Positions 50,901-53,149 are shown, numbered from the stretch's first letter. The stretch: DNA of 64,000 bases from Acanthosepion lycidas (GCA_963932145.1 OZ010599.1:42038595-42102594); one strand, 5' to 3'. A program made the numbers and translations. Notes: a model not told the origin generated them from the sequence alone.

Positions 50901-51599
50901 GTGTTTTTGTTCTCAACTGTATGGAAATAAATTTTAAAAAAAACCCTGAAAAGATCGTATGGAGTGGGAACGACACTAAATTGTAGTAGTACGAATGGGT
51001 TGAGTCAGTGTGTATGTGTACAAATATGCGCTGTAAGTACACACAGAGAGTGTGTGTCATTGTTAGTGTCAGAAAGCATATATGTGCGCTTGCACGCGAG
51101 TAGCATTATCGAAATGGACGCGCGCACAGTATGTGTATTTTTAATTTAAAGCGTCTGTGTGCATTTGTCAGTATTCAAATCCCCGTCCAGGAGAAAATGT
51201 GCGGAAAGCCTACAGAATTTGGCGCGGACGTATGTGGATATCCAAGTAGTAATATAATAATGCATTTTCTGCAGGTAACAACTGGATAGTACTACTTTAT
51301 GTGCGCGCGTGTGTAAACCAGGTAAAGATGTTTTAGCTAAAAGCGGGTTTTATTCATTTGTCTTCTTGGTGAAACAGATTCAGTTTATTAAAAAGACGCA
51401 AATAAAATTTAAATTTATGTTTTTTAGTTACACGATAGAAAATGTATTATGTAACTTTTTTTCTTTATTTCTAGAATAATAAATTAATAAATAAATTAAA
51501 TTACGTACCAGACTGAGGCGGGCCCACCATTAGGACTTTACTGGGGTCACCGAGCATGGGTCCAGCACTACCTCCCCGACAACTGAGAGGCACCCCCAT
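6176..51599 (-). CDS. Arf/Arl-family small GTPase, four-exon gene (whole span)
   Basis: The coding sequence is the join of 51509-51599, 17989-18171, 12748-12882 and 6176-6339 on the minus strand: 573 nt, 190 residues. Motifs in order are a P-loop G26-PPQS-GKT33, switch I P51-T-L-E-F-N-V-E58, switch II W71-D-I-S-G-C-E77, guanine-specificity N131-K-Q-D134 and S164-A-L166. The length fits Arf/Arl proteins (about 180-200 residues). Known for the family: these are membrane-associated GTP switches in vesicle traffic, the cytoskeleton or cilia. M1-G2-x3-S6-C7 suggests N-myristoylation and perhaps palmitoylation. Oddities: Cys76 replaces the catalytic Gln of Arf (Q71 of Arf1), Ser74 replaces the first Gly of WDxGGQ, and His34 follows GKT where Arf has Thr. 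All introns are phase 1 (33,337, 5,106 and 6,408 bp). I cannot assign an Arl subfamily. Intact splice sites and frame argue for a functional gene; expression is unknown. Confidence 0.9.
6346..6371. repeat. Poly-A run (poly-T on gene strand)
   Basis: On the gene strand this is the polypyrimidine tract of the exon 4 acceptor, unusually long and pure. Confidence 0.8.
6540..6740 (-). repeat. SINE-like family B copy
   Basis: On the minus strand it has 'acctgaagaaggctggagtg', then an ACAGCCAAAACATTGTGATA block, then AACAAAGACGCAGACAATAG and GTAAATAACTG. The same series occurs at 16550, 16850, 28855, 38770, 43160 and 61440. Confidence 0.65.
6750..7060. other. Intron 3 sequence, nothing recognised
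   Basis: AT-rich; no coding similarity or structure seen. Confidence 0.3.
7440..8017 (+). pseudogene. hAT transposase remnant (C-terminal dimerisation domain)
   Basis: Two open pieces in shifted frames meet near 7785. The second contains AVNITTCERNLLKLKL, then YLRSTMS, LAILSIEQQL and FANEKARKV. This is the order of the hAT C-terminal dimerisation domain (the 'ERxFSxLKxIKxxLRSTM' pattern of ZMYM/52-kDa-repressor-like hAT proteins). The upstream piece has FQQLHELIDKYDF-like and LLNVLDDKYL stretches. Frameshifted and lacking the catalytic region, so dead. It lies in intron 3, antisense to the host gene. A short block at 7130-7200 may be a repeat end. Confidence 0.7.
8050..8985. other. Intron 3 sequence, no feature supported
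   Basis: No open frame of note and no repeat relation that I could establish. Confidence 0.3.
8990..9062. repeat. Direct repeat, copy 1
   Basis: About 72 bp starting GCATTTGCAGAGGGCAAG. It is repeated with few changes at 9576-9648, on the far side of the small mariner MITE. Confidence 0.8.
9060..9300 (-). repeat. SINE family A copy
   Basis: Contains GGTTGCCACTCAAGACTAG, CCCAGTCTATCCTGTTATTT and 'tggaatttcaactcagcttg', matching other minus-oriented copies. Confidence 0.65.
9520..9573. mobile_element. 54-bp mariner-type MITE
   Basis: The termini TTAGGTTGGTGCAAAAATAA and its near-perfect inverted complement are separated by a few bases and flanked by TA on both sides. This terminal sequence is characteristic of mariner elements (the Hsmar1/MADE1 type starts TTAGGTTGGTGCAAAA). 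Confidence 0.85.
9576..9648. repeat. Direct repeat, copy 2
   Basis: Same block as 8990-9062, starting GCATTTGCAGAGGGCAAG. Confidence 0.8.
9650..11530. other. Intron 3 sequence, no gene seen
   Basis: AT-rich, with a short (GT)n near 10914-10926. A TATA-like TTTATATAGAG near 11200 stands next to a slightly GC-richer stretch, but nothing recognisable follows. Confidence 0.3.
11533..12150. mobile_element. Foldback element (family F1, copy 2)
   Basis: The left arm begins GCAAACTTGAACCTTTGT, and the right arm ends CAAAGGTCCAAGTTTGAC. Inside each lie CTTTCAAAAGGACAG or CCTTTTGACAC and the CTTGGCAATGTTTATTG block. The element matches copy 1 at 5160-5880 in reverse orientation through the centre. 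It lies in intron 3. Confidence 0.75.
12484..12708. repeat. GATA/GAAA compound microsatellite
   Basis: GATA and GAAA tetranucleotides with a (GTGT) lead-in. It explains the long SIYLSFFLSF frame on the minus strand. Confidence 0.95.
12748..12882 (-). CDS. Arl-like GTPase exon 3 (NKQD motif)
   Basis: This exon is 135 nt, phase 1 on both sides. The acceptor is TTGTGCAG|CAATTG and the donor GAAAAG|GTAACT. It encodes residues 92-136: AIVFVIDST (Arf: LIFVVDSND), then DLWEILQENEL, then LLVIANKQD. NKQD is the canonical guanine-specificity motif of Arf proteins. A GATA/GAAA microsatellite lies within 50 bp of its donor side in intron 3. The donor GTAACT is a weaker form than GTAAGT but acceptable. 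Confidence 0.92.
13051..13250. repeat. Dispersed repeat shared with 24180-24420
   Basis: TTCCCTGGTTGTGCTGGCC, GGAAATTGT-x-ATTTACTGGAAATAA and 'atgccacaattttggttttg' recur in the same order at about 24190-24330. Confidence 0.6.
13254..13665 (+). repeat. SINE family A, longest copy, ends in (TA)n
   Basis: A tRNA-like head has GGATTGAGGAATC and the B-box-like GAGTTCGAATTCCAG. Then come ACATTCACTTACATGCTAAT, AGCAGAACAGACTGGGTTCT, GGTGGCAACCAGTCTTGG, ACTCTGAATTCAAAACCAGC and a 3' part shared with 30597-30858. The copy runs into a (TA)n tract, as the 30.6 kb copy also does. Confidence 0.75.
13800..14075. other. GC-richer intron 2 block with hairpin and CRE-like site
   Basis: It contains TCATGACGTCACACATGACC (a perfect TGACGTCA) near 13993 and a perfect hairpin, AGCCATTGGT-ATAA-ACCAATGGCT, at 14046-14069. 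The start shares 'ctttcggcttacataagcc', of a type common at repeat ends. Function unknown. Confidence 0.35.
14139..14218. repeat. (TA)n(CA)n microsatellite
   Basis: Simple repeat. Confidence 0.95.
14222..14430. repeat. ~63-bp minisatellite, about 3.5 copies
   Basis: Repeated order: 'agcaagtattgtaagttttg', then 'aagtacagcttgaaaatata', with divergence between copies. Confidence 0.75.
14722..14763. repeat. (GT)n microsatellite
   Basis: Simple repeat. Confidence 0.95.
14770..16540. other. Intron 2 sequence, no gene seen
   Basis: (TA)n(CA)n at 15364-15402 and a poly-A at 15810-15826. At 15940-16100, 'agcaacagtctgtttcatac' followed by 'acacatttttcagg' resembles the block at 39900-39945 and, inverted, 52570-52620, marking another dispersed repeat. 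Confidence 0.35.
16550..16645 (-). repeat. SINE-like family B fragment
   Basis: Has GCCTTCTTCAGGTGATT, 'aaactgaaccctttatt' and TAGATTGTTCTAGTTC. Confidence 0.55.
16850..17025 (+). repeat. SINE-like family B copy
   Basis: Has 'actgatgtcctcaag', a tRNA-like head GGCCCAGTGGATAAAAGCG, then ACAACAAAGATGAGGACGAC and GTCCGAACAATGTAAATAG. Confidence 0.6.
17162..17746. mobile_element. Candidate solo LTR
   Basis: 585 bp beginning TGTTATGG and ending CCATAACA, so it has TG...CA termini within an 8-bp inverted repeat. The flanking 5-mers are GTAAT and ATAAT (4 of 5 match). Inside it is distinctly GC-rich compared with its surroundings and has AATAAA hexamers on both strands, so orientation is unclear. 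There is no internal domain or second LTR. It lies in intron 2, about 240 bp from exon 2. Confidence 0.5.
17989..18171 (-). CDS. Arl-like GTPase exon 2 (GKT, switch I, switch II)
   Basis: This exon is 183 nt, phase 1 on both sides. The acceptor is CTCTAG|GAAAAACT and the donor ACAAG|GTAAGT. It encodes residues 31-91, from the last P-loop Gly through GKTHILY (Arf: GKTTILY), switch I PTLEFNVE, and switch II WDISGCERFRP to HFFEGTQ (Arf: HYFQNTQ). The alignment to Arf/Arl is continuous with no gap. The normal catalytic Gln of WDxGGQ is Cys here. A 23-bp tandem array begins about 110 bp upstream of the acceptor in intron 1. Confidence 0.92.
18284..18782. repeat. 23-bp minisatellite, ~22 nearly identical copies
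   Basis: The unit ACTAGATCAGTGATTCCACA plus TAG repeats without visible change. The last copy departs at CAGTGATTCT and runs on into hAT-like sequence. It starts about 110 bp from the exon 2 acceptor, in intron 1. Confidence 0.95.
18775..18900. mobile_element. hAT-like terminal fragment
   Basis: It begins CAGTGATTCTAAACCACC, close to hAT termini (CAGTGGTTCTCAAC type), preceded by GACTAGAT, which has the central TA typical of some hAT target sites. I found no matching 3' end. Confidence 0.45.
18905..19205. other. Intron 1 sequence, nothing recognised
   Basis: AT-rich; no structure seen. Confidence 0.3.
19209..19249. repeat. (TA)n microsatellite
   Basis: Simple repeat. Confidence 0.95.
19388..19460 (+). 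repeat. tRNA-like SINE head
   Basis: GATAGCTCAGAGGTAGAAAC resembles a tRNA A box region, and AAGTTTCAACCCCAGCTT is B-box-like 40 nt on. It does not fold as a full tRNA. Confidence 0.4.
19532..19786. mobile_element. Foldback element, ~120 bp arms
   Basis: The left arm TATAAGTTAATAGACTTAAA and so on is the reverse complement of the right arm ending TCTATTAACTTATA. The inner arms contain GCTAAAAGCCC / GGGCTTTTAGC and AAATTAAAGACATTAGTT and its complement. The apex is CAAGCGAA-AA-TTCGCTTG. The right arm has a small insertion near 19722. The left end abuts a short TA run. Confidence 0.85.
19893..19928. repeat. (TA)n microsatellite
   Basis: The sequence before it (gagcactattttgtaaaaat) resembles 41805-41830, which also precedes a TA run. 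Confidence 0.9.
19940..20750. other. Intron 1 sequence, no feature supported
   Basis: A short TA run near 20610-20622. Nothing else recognised. Confidence 0.3.
20755..22290. repeat. ~42-bp minisatellite with larger flanking repeats
   Basis: About 25 diverged copies of a 41-44 bp unit built on GGCTGATGAAAGAATACATG, 'atcaaaactttcatctattt'. Because 42 is three times 14, some copies stay open, giving a 14-residue periodic frame at 21694-21906. Two larger units (about 20755-20885 and 20955-21095) and a third partial one (22180-22270) frame it, marked by GTGAGTCAT and 'ttttgtagctgaa'. Non-coding repeat is the likelier reading. Confidence 0.85.
22420..22475 (+). mobile_element. LINE family L 3' tail
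   Basis: Has AATCTTAGTGGCTTTATTGC and a GAAATGATTAAAAAAA tail. Confidence 0.5.
22685..23025 (+). pseudogene. LINE ORF2 C-terminal remnant with zinc-knuckle-like end
   Basis: It reads NIDIKSWESWA, then WRSIVRDGTTIFESKR and EDKNVEKREKHQG. In a shifted frame it has CAQYRRTFRAKIGLISHHGV. That last piece follows the CPxCxRxFRARIGLxSHLR pattern at the C-terminus of a widespread invertebrate LINE protein. The frameshift and a degraded Cys pair mark it as dead. Confidence 0.65.
23160..23405 (-). repeat. SINE family A copy
   Basis: Has TTTTGAATTCAGAGG, CTGGTTGCTACCTCAAAG, TGCTATTTAACCCATAG and TTGGAATTTGAACTTAGCTT. Confidence 0.65.
23826..24084. repeat. ~25-30 bp minisatellite, about 9-10 copies
   Basis: Unit TAACTACCACTGGTAAGTGT plus AAAAA, with point changes between copies. 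Confidence 0.9.
24180..24420. repeat. Dispersed repeat shared with 13051-13250
   Basis: Has TTTTCCTGGTTGTACTGGC, 'gtcatttactggaaataatt' and 'ggaattttggttttgatcaa', in the same order as the 13.1 kb copy. Confidence 0.55.
24495..24755 (+). mobile_element. LINE family L 3' fragment
   Basis: Ends with CAGTAATCCC, CATCTTAGTGGCATTGTCAC, CTTGCTAGGGGTGAAATGAT and an A-rich tail, like the longer copies at 35404 and 36830. Confidence 0.65.
24895..25215 (+). repeat. Dispersed repeat family C with internal ~35-bp units
   Basis: It starts 'tacagcatatcaacctcaat', has four AATGTATTGCTGGTAAT-type units and ends ACAGGTGCTACCACCCC. The same structure is at 44240-44515, with 5' fragments at 58465 and 61040. 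Confidence 0.7.
25380..25915 (+). repeat. ~180-bp tandem repeat, three monomers (family S)
   Basis: Each monomer has AACAGGAGTAGAGGTTCAT, TTGTTTCCTGTTTAGGATTG, TTCAACTCTATACTCCTAAC and a CCCCAATAGGAG-type junction. Confidence 0.8.
26036..26067. repeat. Poly-A tract after a LINE-like tail
   Basis: It follows 'gcttttgggccttgtattggg'-type sequence, also seen near 34890, before A-rich DNA. Confidence 0.6.
26520..27876. mobile_element. hAT-type non-autonomous element with TSD
   Basis: The termini are CAGTGGTTCC at the left and GGAACCACTG at the right, a 10-bp perfect inverted repeat. The flanking 8-mers are GTCTAGGA (26512-26519) and GTCTAGGG (27877-27884), 7 of 8 identical. The 1.36 kb interior is AT-rich with no transposase frame. 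Confidence 0.85.
27965..28330. repeat. ~180-bp tandem duplication
   Basis: TTTAACAGTGGGAGCAGTG, CACCTAACTCTTCCATTA and a TACCCAATTTC block each occur twice in the same order. Confidence 0.75.
28315..28505 (-). repeat. SINE family D copy (tRNA-like head)
   Basis: Has 'acaaggcttgggtcaacctg', GTGCTGCATGCTGGGATC and ATTCAGCCACATAC-like ends, parallel to 42215-42425. Confidence 0.6.
28510..28720 (-). repeat. SINE family A copy
   Basis: Has GTTTTCCTAGACTGACTATC, 'ccatagctggaggaag' and 'agaatttaaacttggcatg'. Confidence 0.55.
28855..29010 (-). repeat. SINE-like family B copy
   Basis: Has TGACAATATTTCAGC, CTTTCTTCAGGTG and AACTGAACCCTTTATTTAAT. Confidence 0.6.
29030..29245 (-). repeat. SINE family A copy
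   Basis: Has 'ctattctgttatttaaccca', TAGCTGTGGGA, 'ctcagttggaacttaaactc' and 'ccattacaccagctgcac'. Confidence 0.6.
30091..30522. mobile_element. Foldback element, ~160 bp arms (family F2, copy 1)
   Basis: The left arm has GACAGACAAAGAAAATTTGA, TTTAGTTTTTCCAACATTC, GAGTACAAAAATTGTC and TTAGCCATTTT. The right arm has these in inverted order, ending AATTTTCTTTGTCTGTCATA. The loop is about 105 bp. The same arms occur at 52757-53090. Confidence 0.85.
30597..30890 (+). repeat. SINE family A 3' half ending in (TA)n
   Basis: Starts AGCAGAACAGACTGGGTTCT and shares GGTGTGGTTGGTTCTG-like and GACCCTCAT blocks with 13254-13665. It ends in a TA run. Confidence 0.7.
30990..31520 (+). pseudogene. mariner transposase remnant
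   Basis: From 31241 the translation is YDNARLHAVRIRQRKLMELG, WSVPPQLSHSPNLTPTDYYD, then a stop. After a frameshift it continues KPAGFYSKGIEELYDK-stop-QHVIANNREYI. These are the second and third catalytic-Asp regions (DNARPH and SPDLxPxDYxxF) and C-terminal end of a mariner transposase. It has at least two stops and one frameshift, so it is dead. No TIRs identified. Confidence 0.85.
31890..32830 (+). pseudogene. LINE RT C-terminal remnant with in-frame tandem duplications
   Basis: About four copies of a 126-bp (42-codon) unit, MWFYRRMLRKPWMEHVNNEE then VLRKMETKRALILRIKKRQ, run from about 31900 to 32395. A second unit of about 115 bp, with TGGATGGCAGAACA and TTGCTTAGAGCTACAAA, follows three times to about 32810. 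The peptide matches the conserved region C-terminal of the RT in invertebrate LINEs (RRMLxIPWTxxVTNEEVLRR pattern). Full-length elements have one copy, so duplication happened after insertion. It is a dead fragment. Confidence 0.75.
32989..34072. mobile_element. hAT-type element with perfect 8-bp TSD
   Basis: TTCTAGAG occurs at 32981-32988 and again at 34073-34080. The inner ends are CAAAATTTCCCAACCAT at the left and, on the complement of the right end, CAGTGTTTCTCAACATG. These are diverged hAT termini. The 1.08 kb interior has no transposase. Confidence 0.8.
34240..34700. repeat. Tandem duplicate around CAGGTAAACTCCTTTAGCCT
   Basis: The block 'acctggcaggcct', then CTTTGGCTAACCTTAACAG and ACAGGTAAACTCCTTTAGCC, then 'tgcctcccatagactag', occurs at 34250-34345 and 34605-34690. 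It gives two minus frames starting MGGRLKEFTCT. A (TA)n at 34543-34579 lies between them. Repeat, not gene. Confidence 0.7.
35031..35084. repeat. (TAA)n microsatellite
   Basis: Simple trinucleotide repeat; explains a poly-Tyr frame. Confidence 0.95.
35275..35403 (-). repeat. SINE family A fragment
   Basis: Has TTTTGAATTCAGTTGTCC, CTGGTTGCCAACCAAGGCC and GCCCAGTCTGCCATC. Confidence 0.65.
35404..35935 (+). pseudogene. LINE family L, RT C-terminal fragment and 3' end
   Basis: Translation gives YKSTIHLCIEYCCHIRSSA, YLEILDKIQRICNVIGHDLA, SQLQSLSHHHKIASMCLFYK and then KMF. This is the conserved LINE C-terminal pattern (YKSxIRPxxEYCSxxW...LDKIQRR...LxSLxHRRxVASLxLFYRYF). After a frameshift come RLAVRSHNFIVEIARSI and DLQTFKCNVN. 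It ends in a TTGTGTCTTAGTTTCTTTAT, GAAATGATTAAAAAA tail. 5'-truncated and dead. Confidence 0.8.
36830..37275 (+). pseudogene. LINE family L, second 5'-truncated copy
   Basis: It parallels the 35.4 kb copy: TTTTTATAAATGTTTTCATGG, 'tttaagtgcaatactacatt', then CAGTAACCTCTTGTGTCTTA, TGGCTTTACTGCCTTGCTTT. The frame is badly broken. Confidence 0.65.
37440..37870 (-). repeat. Family S ~180-bp repeat, inverted, two monomers
   Basis: Has AGACTTTAGAAGGAACTGG, CCAATCCTAAATAAGAAAC and 'ataggtgaacctatctacta', the reverse complement of the 25.4 kb monomers. It ends at a (GA)n run. Confidence 0.75.
37900..38760. other. Intron 1 sequence, nothing recognised
   Basis: AT-rich with no repeat relation I could establish. 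Confidence 0.3.
38930..39060 (+). promoter_or_regulatory. Promoter-like cluster (paired CCAAT, CACGTG, TATA)
   Basis: GATTGGTCAATTCTGACCAA forms an inverted CCAAT pair. It is followed by CCCGCGCACAAG, GATCACGTGAT (an E-box) and CTTATATAAAC. Order and spacing (about 90 bp from CCAAT to TATA) suit a Pol II promoter. No convincing coding sequence follows; a repeat-borne promoter is likely. Confidence 0.35.
39880..39990 (-). repeat. Repeat end plus (TA)n
   Basis: 'gaggcaacagtctgtttcat' before a TA run (39948-39990) is the reverse complement of 52567-52615, which follows a TA run. Confidence 0.6.
40150..40231 (-). tRNA. tRNA-like copy in the left arm
   Basis: Mirror image of the right-arm copy. 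The 5' acceptor strand reads TACTTTG, one mismatch against CAAAGGA, and the loop differs by one base (AGCTAAA). Probable pseudogene. Confidence 0.5.
40290..40371 (+). tRNA. Class II (Ser-like) tRNA or tRNA pseudogene, right arm
   Basis: The acceptor stem TCCTTTG / CAAAGGA is perfect. The D arm is GCCGAATCGGTTAGGC. The anticodon stem is CGCC/GGCG with a further C-T mismatch. The extra arm has TCC/GGA, and the T arm is GCAGG-TTCGAAT-CCTGT. A and B boxes are present. The 82-nt size and GCAGGTTCGAATCCTG resemble tRNA-Ser. The loop GGCTAAA lacks T33. Reading a 7-nt loop gives anticodon CTA; aligning to Ser(GCT) gives GCT. A decayed or mobile tRNA gene is likelier than a decoding one. Confidence 0.6.
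40580..40785 (-). pseudogene. Transposon protein N-terminal remnant
   Basis: On the minus strand, ATG near 40776 gives MSRKKKSLATEDQVV, IKRAKAAASL. After frameshifts comes ANENPDQTVARRISNAKN, then DSQTPE. The A-N-E-N-P-(E/D)-Q-T-x-A-R-R pattern resembles repeat motifs near the N-terminus of Helitron/PIF1-type proteins of invertebrates, from memory and unverified. Broken. Confidence 0.35.
41683..41710. repeat. (TA)n with small inverted AT-rich arms
   Basis: It is followed by TAATTATTTATTTAAAAAT and its inverted form 41733-41757. Confidence 0.6.
41898..41963. repeat. (CA)n(TA)n microsatellite
   Basis: Simple repeat. Confidence 0.95.
41964..42115. repeat. Repeat unit shared with 42880-43035
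   Basis: TTTATATTGCAACTATG and TTACAGTTTCTGGG with flanking TTGCAGACGC-like blocks occur in both. Confidence 0.6.
42215..42425 (-). repeat. SINE family D copy (tRNA-like head)
   Basis: On the minus strand, TATGTGGCCATATGATTAGA is A-box-like, and CCTGAGTTTGAATCTCATC is B-box-like. The body CATGCTGGGATCGACCCCAG and 'aggcttggatcaacctgtgg' recurs at 28315-28505. Confidence 0.65.
42640..42752. repeat. ~30-bp minisatellite, four copies
   Basis: Unit TTTTTAATAATGTGTTTAGG plus GTTTTG. Confidence 0.85.
42880..43035. repeat. Repeat unit shared with 41964-42115
   Basis: TGTTTATATTGCAACTATGG and TTACTGTTTCTGGGAGAGTG match the 42.0 kb copy. Confidence 0.55.
43160..43370 (+). repeat. SINE-like family B copy
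   Basis: Has GAACAATCTACCCCCATGG, AATAAAGGGTTTGGTTCAAA, CACCTGAAGAAGGTCAG and ATAAAGATGAGGACAACAGT. The open frame here recurs in other copies and is not a gene. Confidence 0.7.
43465..43555 (-). repeat. tRNA-like SINE head
   Basis: On the minus strand, TGTGGCTGAATGGTTAGAAC (A-box-like) and CCAAGTTCAAATCTCACC (B-box-like) are about 30 nt apart. Confidence 0.55.
44240..44515 (+). repeat. Dispersed repeat family C
   Basis: AATGTATTGTTGG-type units, then GGCGGTTCACTATTTACCC and AACAGGTGCTACCACCCC, as at 24895-25215. Confidence 0.65.
44600..47700. other. Intron 1 stretch poor in recognisable repeats
   Basis: Long T and A tracts (44908-44927, 45710-45722), a C11 run at 45466-45477, and no TE or gene similarity that I can see. 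The minus frame at 46165-46371 is open but unsupported. Confidence 0.35.
48080..50495 (-). pseudogene. Tc1-like transposase pseudogene
   Basis: In minus-strand order: MSKTKETKRK, then in shifted frames RIADAQKAEAEYKVINDKEF (the N-terminal helix-turn-helix region), FAKFGIDVSKKTIARALHTN, GLRSHRPKKKK, and SGETELELFW (catalytic 'WSDETKxELFG', with the Asp changed to Gly). A weak DLKNPIKICEVNLR (for 'DLNPIENLWxELK') lies near 48130. It has several stops and frameshifts and is interrupted by inserted sequence. Confidence 0.75.
49625..49960 (-). repeat. SINE family A copy nested in the Tc1 element
   Basis: The minus strand has a tRNA-like head (GGAATGGATAGCGGCTCGGA, then CGCGTTCAAATTCTACTC), ACCCTTGGGGAAGG and 'cagaccgggttagccttgga'. 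It ends near a CGTATGGCACATAACTTAAC block. Confidence 0.75.
51410..51508. other. Start of intron 1 next to exon 1
   Basis: AT-rich from the donor GTACGT inward; nothing else seen. Confidence 0.4.
51509..51599 (-). CDS. Arl-like GTPase exon 1 (start codon, acylation signal, P-loop start)
   Basis: This exon encodes residues 1-30 plus the first base of codon 31. The ATG is at 51599-51597. Reading upstream in frame, the two preceding codons are GTA and TAA, so this ATG is the natural start and no N-terminal extension is possible without another exon. The exon begins MGVPLSC, fitting an N-myristoylation consensus (Gly2, Ser6) next to Cys7, and ends in the P-loop at GPPQS. The donor is CTG|GTACGT, phase 1. 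Exon and flank are visibly GC-richer than the intron. An in-frame Met15 exists, but starting there would drop the acylation motif. Confidence 0.85.
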
Positions 51600-51991
51600 T
51601 ACTTAACACATTCGATAGCAACCACATTGAAGGATATGCTGGATGGGTCCTTTCACTTTAATTGTTCTTTCCGGACATTTTCCTTTTGTTGTCGTTTCCT
51701 TTTTTCTTTCAAATGAATTAAATTTAGTTGTGTGTGTTTTCTTCTTTTTTTTTTTTTTGTTTTCCTTTTTTTTGTTTTTGTAAGTGCGCTTAGGTAATGG
51801 ACACCCTTTTTTGTTCCTTAGGTCCAGCTTCGGGAGTCAAAGTAGAATCTTTCAATGAAAGAAAAACTATGGAAAAAAACAATGATTCCGTAAAGAGTAG
51901 CAAAGCGTAATCCAAATAGATGGAGCAAACAATCGTTCTGTCTCTCCACGGTCGCTGGTTCGACTGTCTTTCCCCATCGTCTTTCTCCGTG

Positions 51992-52001
51992 CCTTTATAT
52001 A
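51992..52001 (-). promoter_or_regulatory. TATA box candidate for the Arl-like gene
   Basis: On the minus strand this reads TATATAAAGG, an excellent TATA match in a locally GC-richer stretch that is not a (TA)n microsatellite. The implied transcription start is near 51965, giving a 5' UTR of about 365 nt before the ATG at 51599. There is no transcript evidence. Confidence 0.5.
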
Positions 52002-52059
52002 TGCATCATGAGGTCACTACTTCTTTCGTTGCGTGTCTTTTTTCTTGTGTGTACATAGC

Positions 52060-52096
52060 TGGTTGCATAGAGACTAAGGGACGTAACCAAGGCAAG
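52060..52096 (-). promoter_or_regulatory. RFX X-box-like half-site cluster
   Basis: GTAACC-AA-GGCAAG (52083-52096) differs from the X-box form GTNRCC-N(0-3)-RGYAAC only at the last base. A second degenerate site, GTTGCATAGAGAC, lies about 20 bp away. Both are 60-95 bp upstream of the TATA candidate, where X-boxes usually lie. RFX factors drive ciliary genes, and several Arl proteins are ciliary, but two imperfect motifs are weak evidence. Confidence 0.25.
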
Positions 52097-52383
52097 CGCA
52101 AGATAAATTCTGCTCGCTAATTTTCTATAACTCTTTTTTTTTATCACTTAATAATATTTCCAACCATTTCGCATGAATAAGATTGTTCACGCAATCACAA
52201 CTTCAAATAACCATGATTAACTAAAATAATTCACGCTAACCTTAGAAGTTATTTTTAAATCATGAAAGTTCTAGTAATTTATTAATATATAGGAGTGTGA
52301 TGACCTGAGGACAGGCATGAACTTAAATCAGCGTGTGTCATGTTGCATCAGCTGTTGTTTTGACTCAGTTACTCGTACAGCAG

Positions 52384-52386
<3 letters not shown>

Positions 52387-52425
<39 letters not shown>

Positions 52426-52500
52426 GTTGCTTAAATATATATATATTTATTTTATATATATATTTTTTAAATATATATATTTTAAATATATATATGTATA

Positions 52501-52566
<66 letters not shown>
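52387..52566. repeat. (TA)n and (TATC)n compound microsatellite
   Basis: TA runs at 52387-52420 and 52531-52566 with TATC/TATTTTA between. Confidence 0.95.
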
Positions 52567-52568
<2 letters not shown>

Positions 52569-52702
52569 GCTTGACAATTGCATTTTGCATGAGACAGACT
52601 GTCGCCTCTAAGTGTTGACTTCTATGTTCACTTTTATATTTACACACGTGCTATCTCTGATATTGAGCATTTTAAATATAGCACATCTTAAGACTATATT
52701 CC

Positions 52703-52708
<6 letters not shown>

Positions 52709-52758
<50 letters not shown>
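52709..52758. repeat. (TA)n microsatellite
   Basis: It directly abuts the F2 foldback element. Confidence 0.95.
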
Positions 52759-52761
<3 letters not shown>

Positions 52762-53090
52762 TTTCCAGCATTATTACATTTTTTCCATTTGTTGGGAGTG
52801 AGGGAGTACAAAAACTGTACATCTCATCCATTATCCCAAATGCTTTCAAACACTTCCTTAATCATTTTCAAAGGGGTTTTGGTTTGATGTTATTTTTTTT
52901 TTTTTTTCATGTTTTGACTGTGTGAGATGTATTATTTGTAAAAGAAACTAAAAGAATCAAAACAAAACCCCCCTTGAAAATGAAGTGGCCGAAAGACCTT
53001 TGGACAAGGAAAATATGGACAGATTTTGTACTTCCTCACTCCCACTAAATGGAAAAATGTAAGAATGCTGGAAAAACTAAATAAAATATT
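52757..53090. mobile_element. Foldback element (family F2, copy 2)
   Basis: The left arm GTTTTTCCAGCATTATTACA to AAGGGGTTTTG (52757-52882) is complementary to CAAAACCCCC to TGCTGGAAAAACTAAATAAA (52962-53085). Both match the 30.1 kb element. Confidence 0.85.
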
Positions 53091-53149
53091 TTCCTTTTTC
53101 CTCATATTTGACAAAAGATATATATATATCATGTTTATTTTAATTTAAT

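Larger units (their letters stand above)
47705..50919 (-). mobile_element. Tc1-like transposon, dead, with nested SINE
   Basis: The left end CAGTTGAGGACAAAATTATT and the right end (complement) CAGTTGAGAACAAAAAC are each flanked by TA, as expected for Tc1/mariner. The 3.2 kb length exceeds the usual ~1.6 kb because other DNA is inserted, including a SINE at 49650-49960. Confidence 0.8.
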
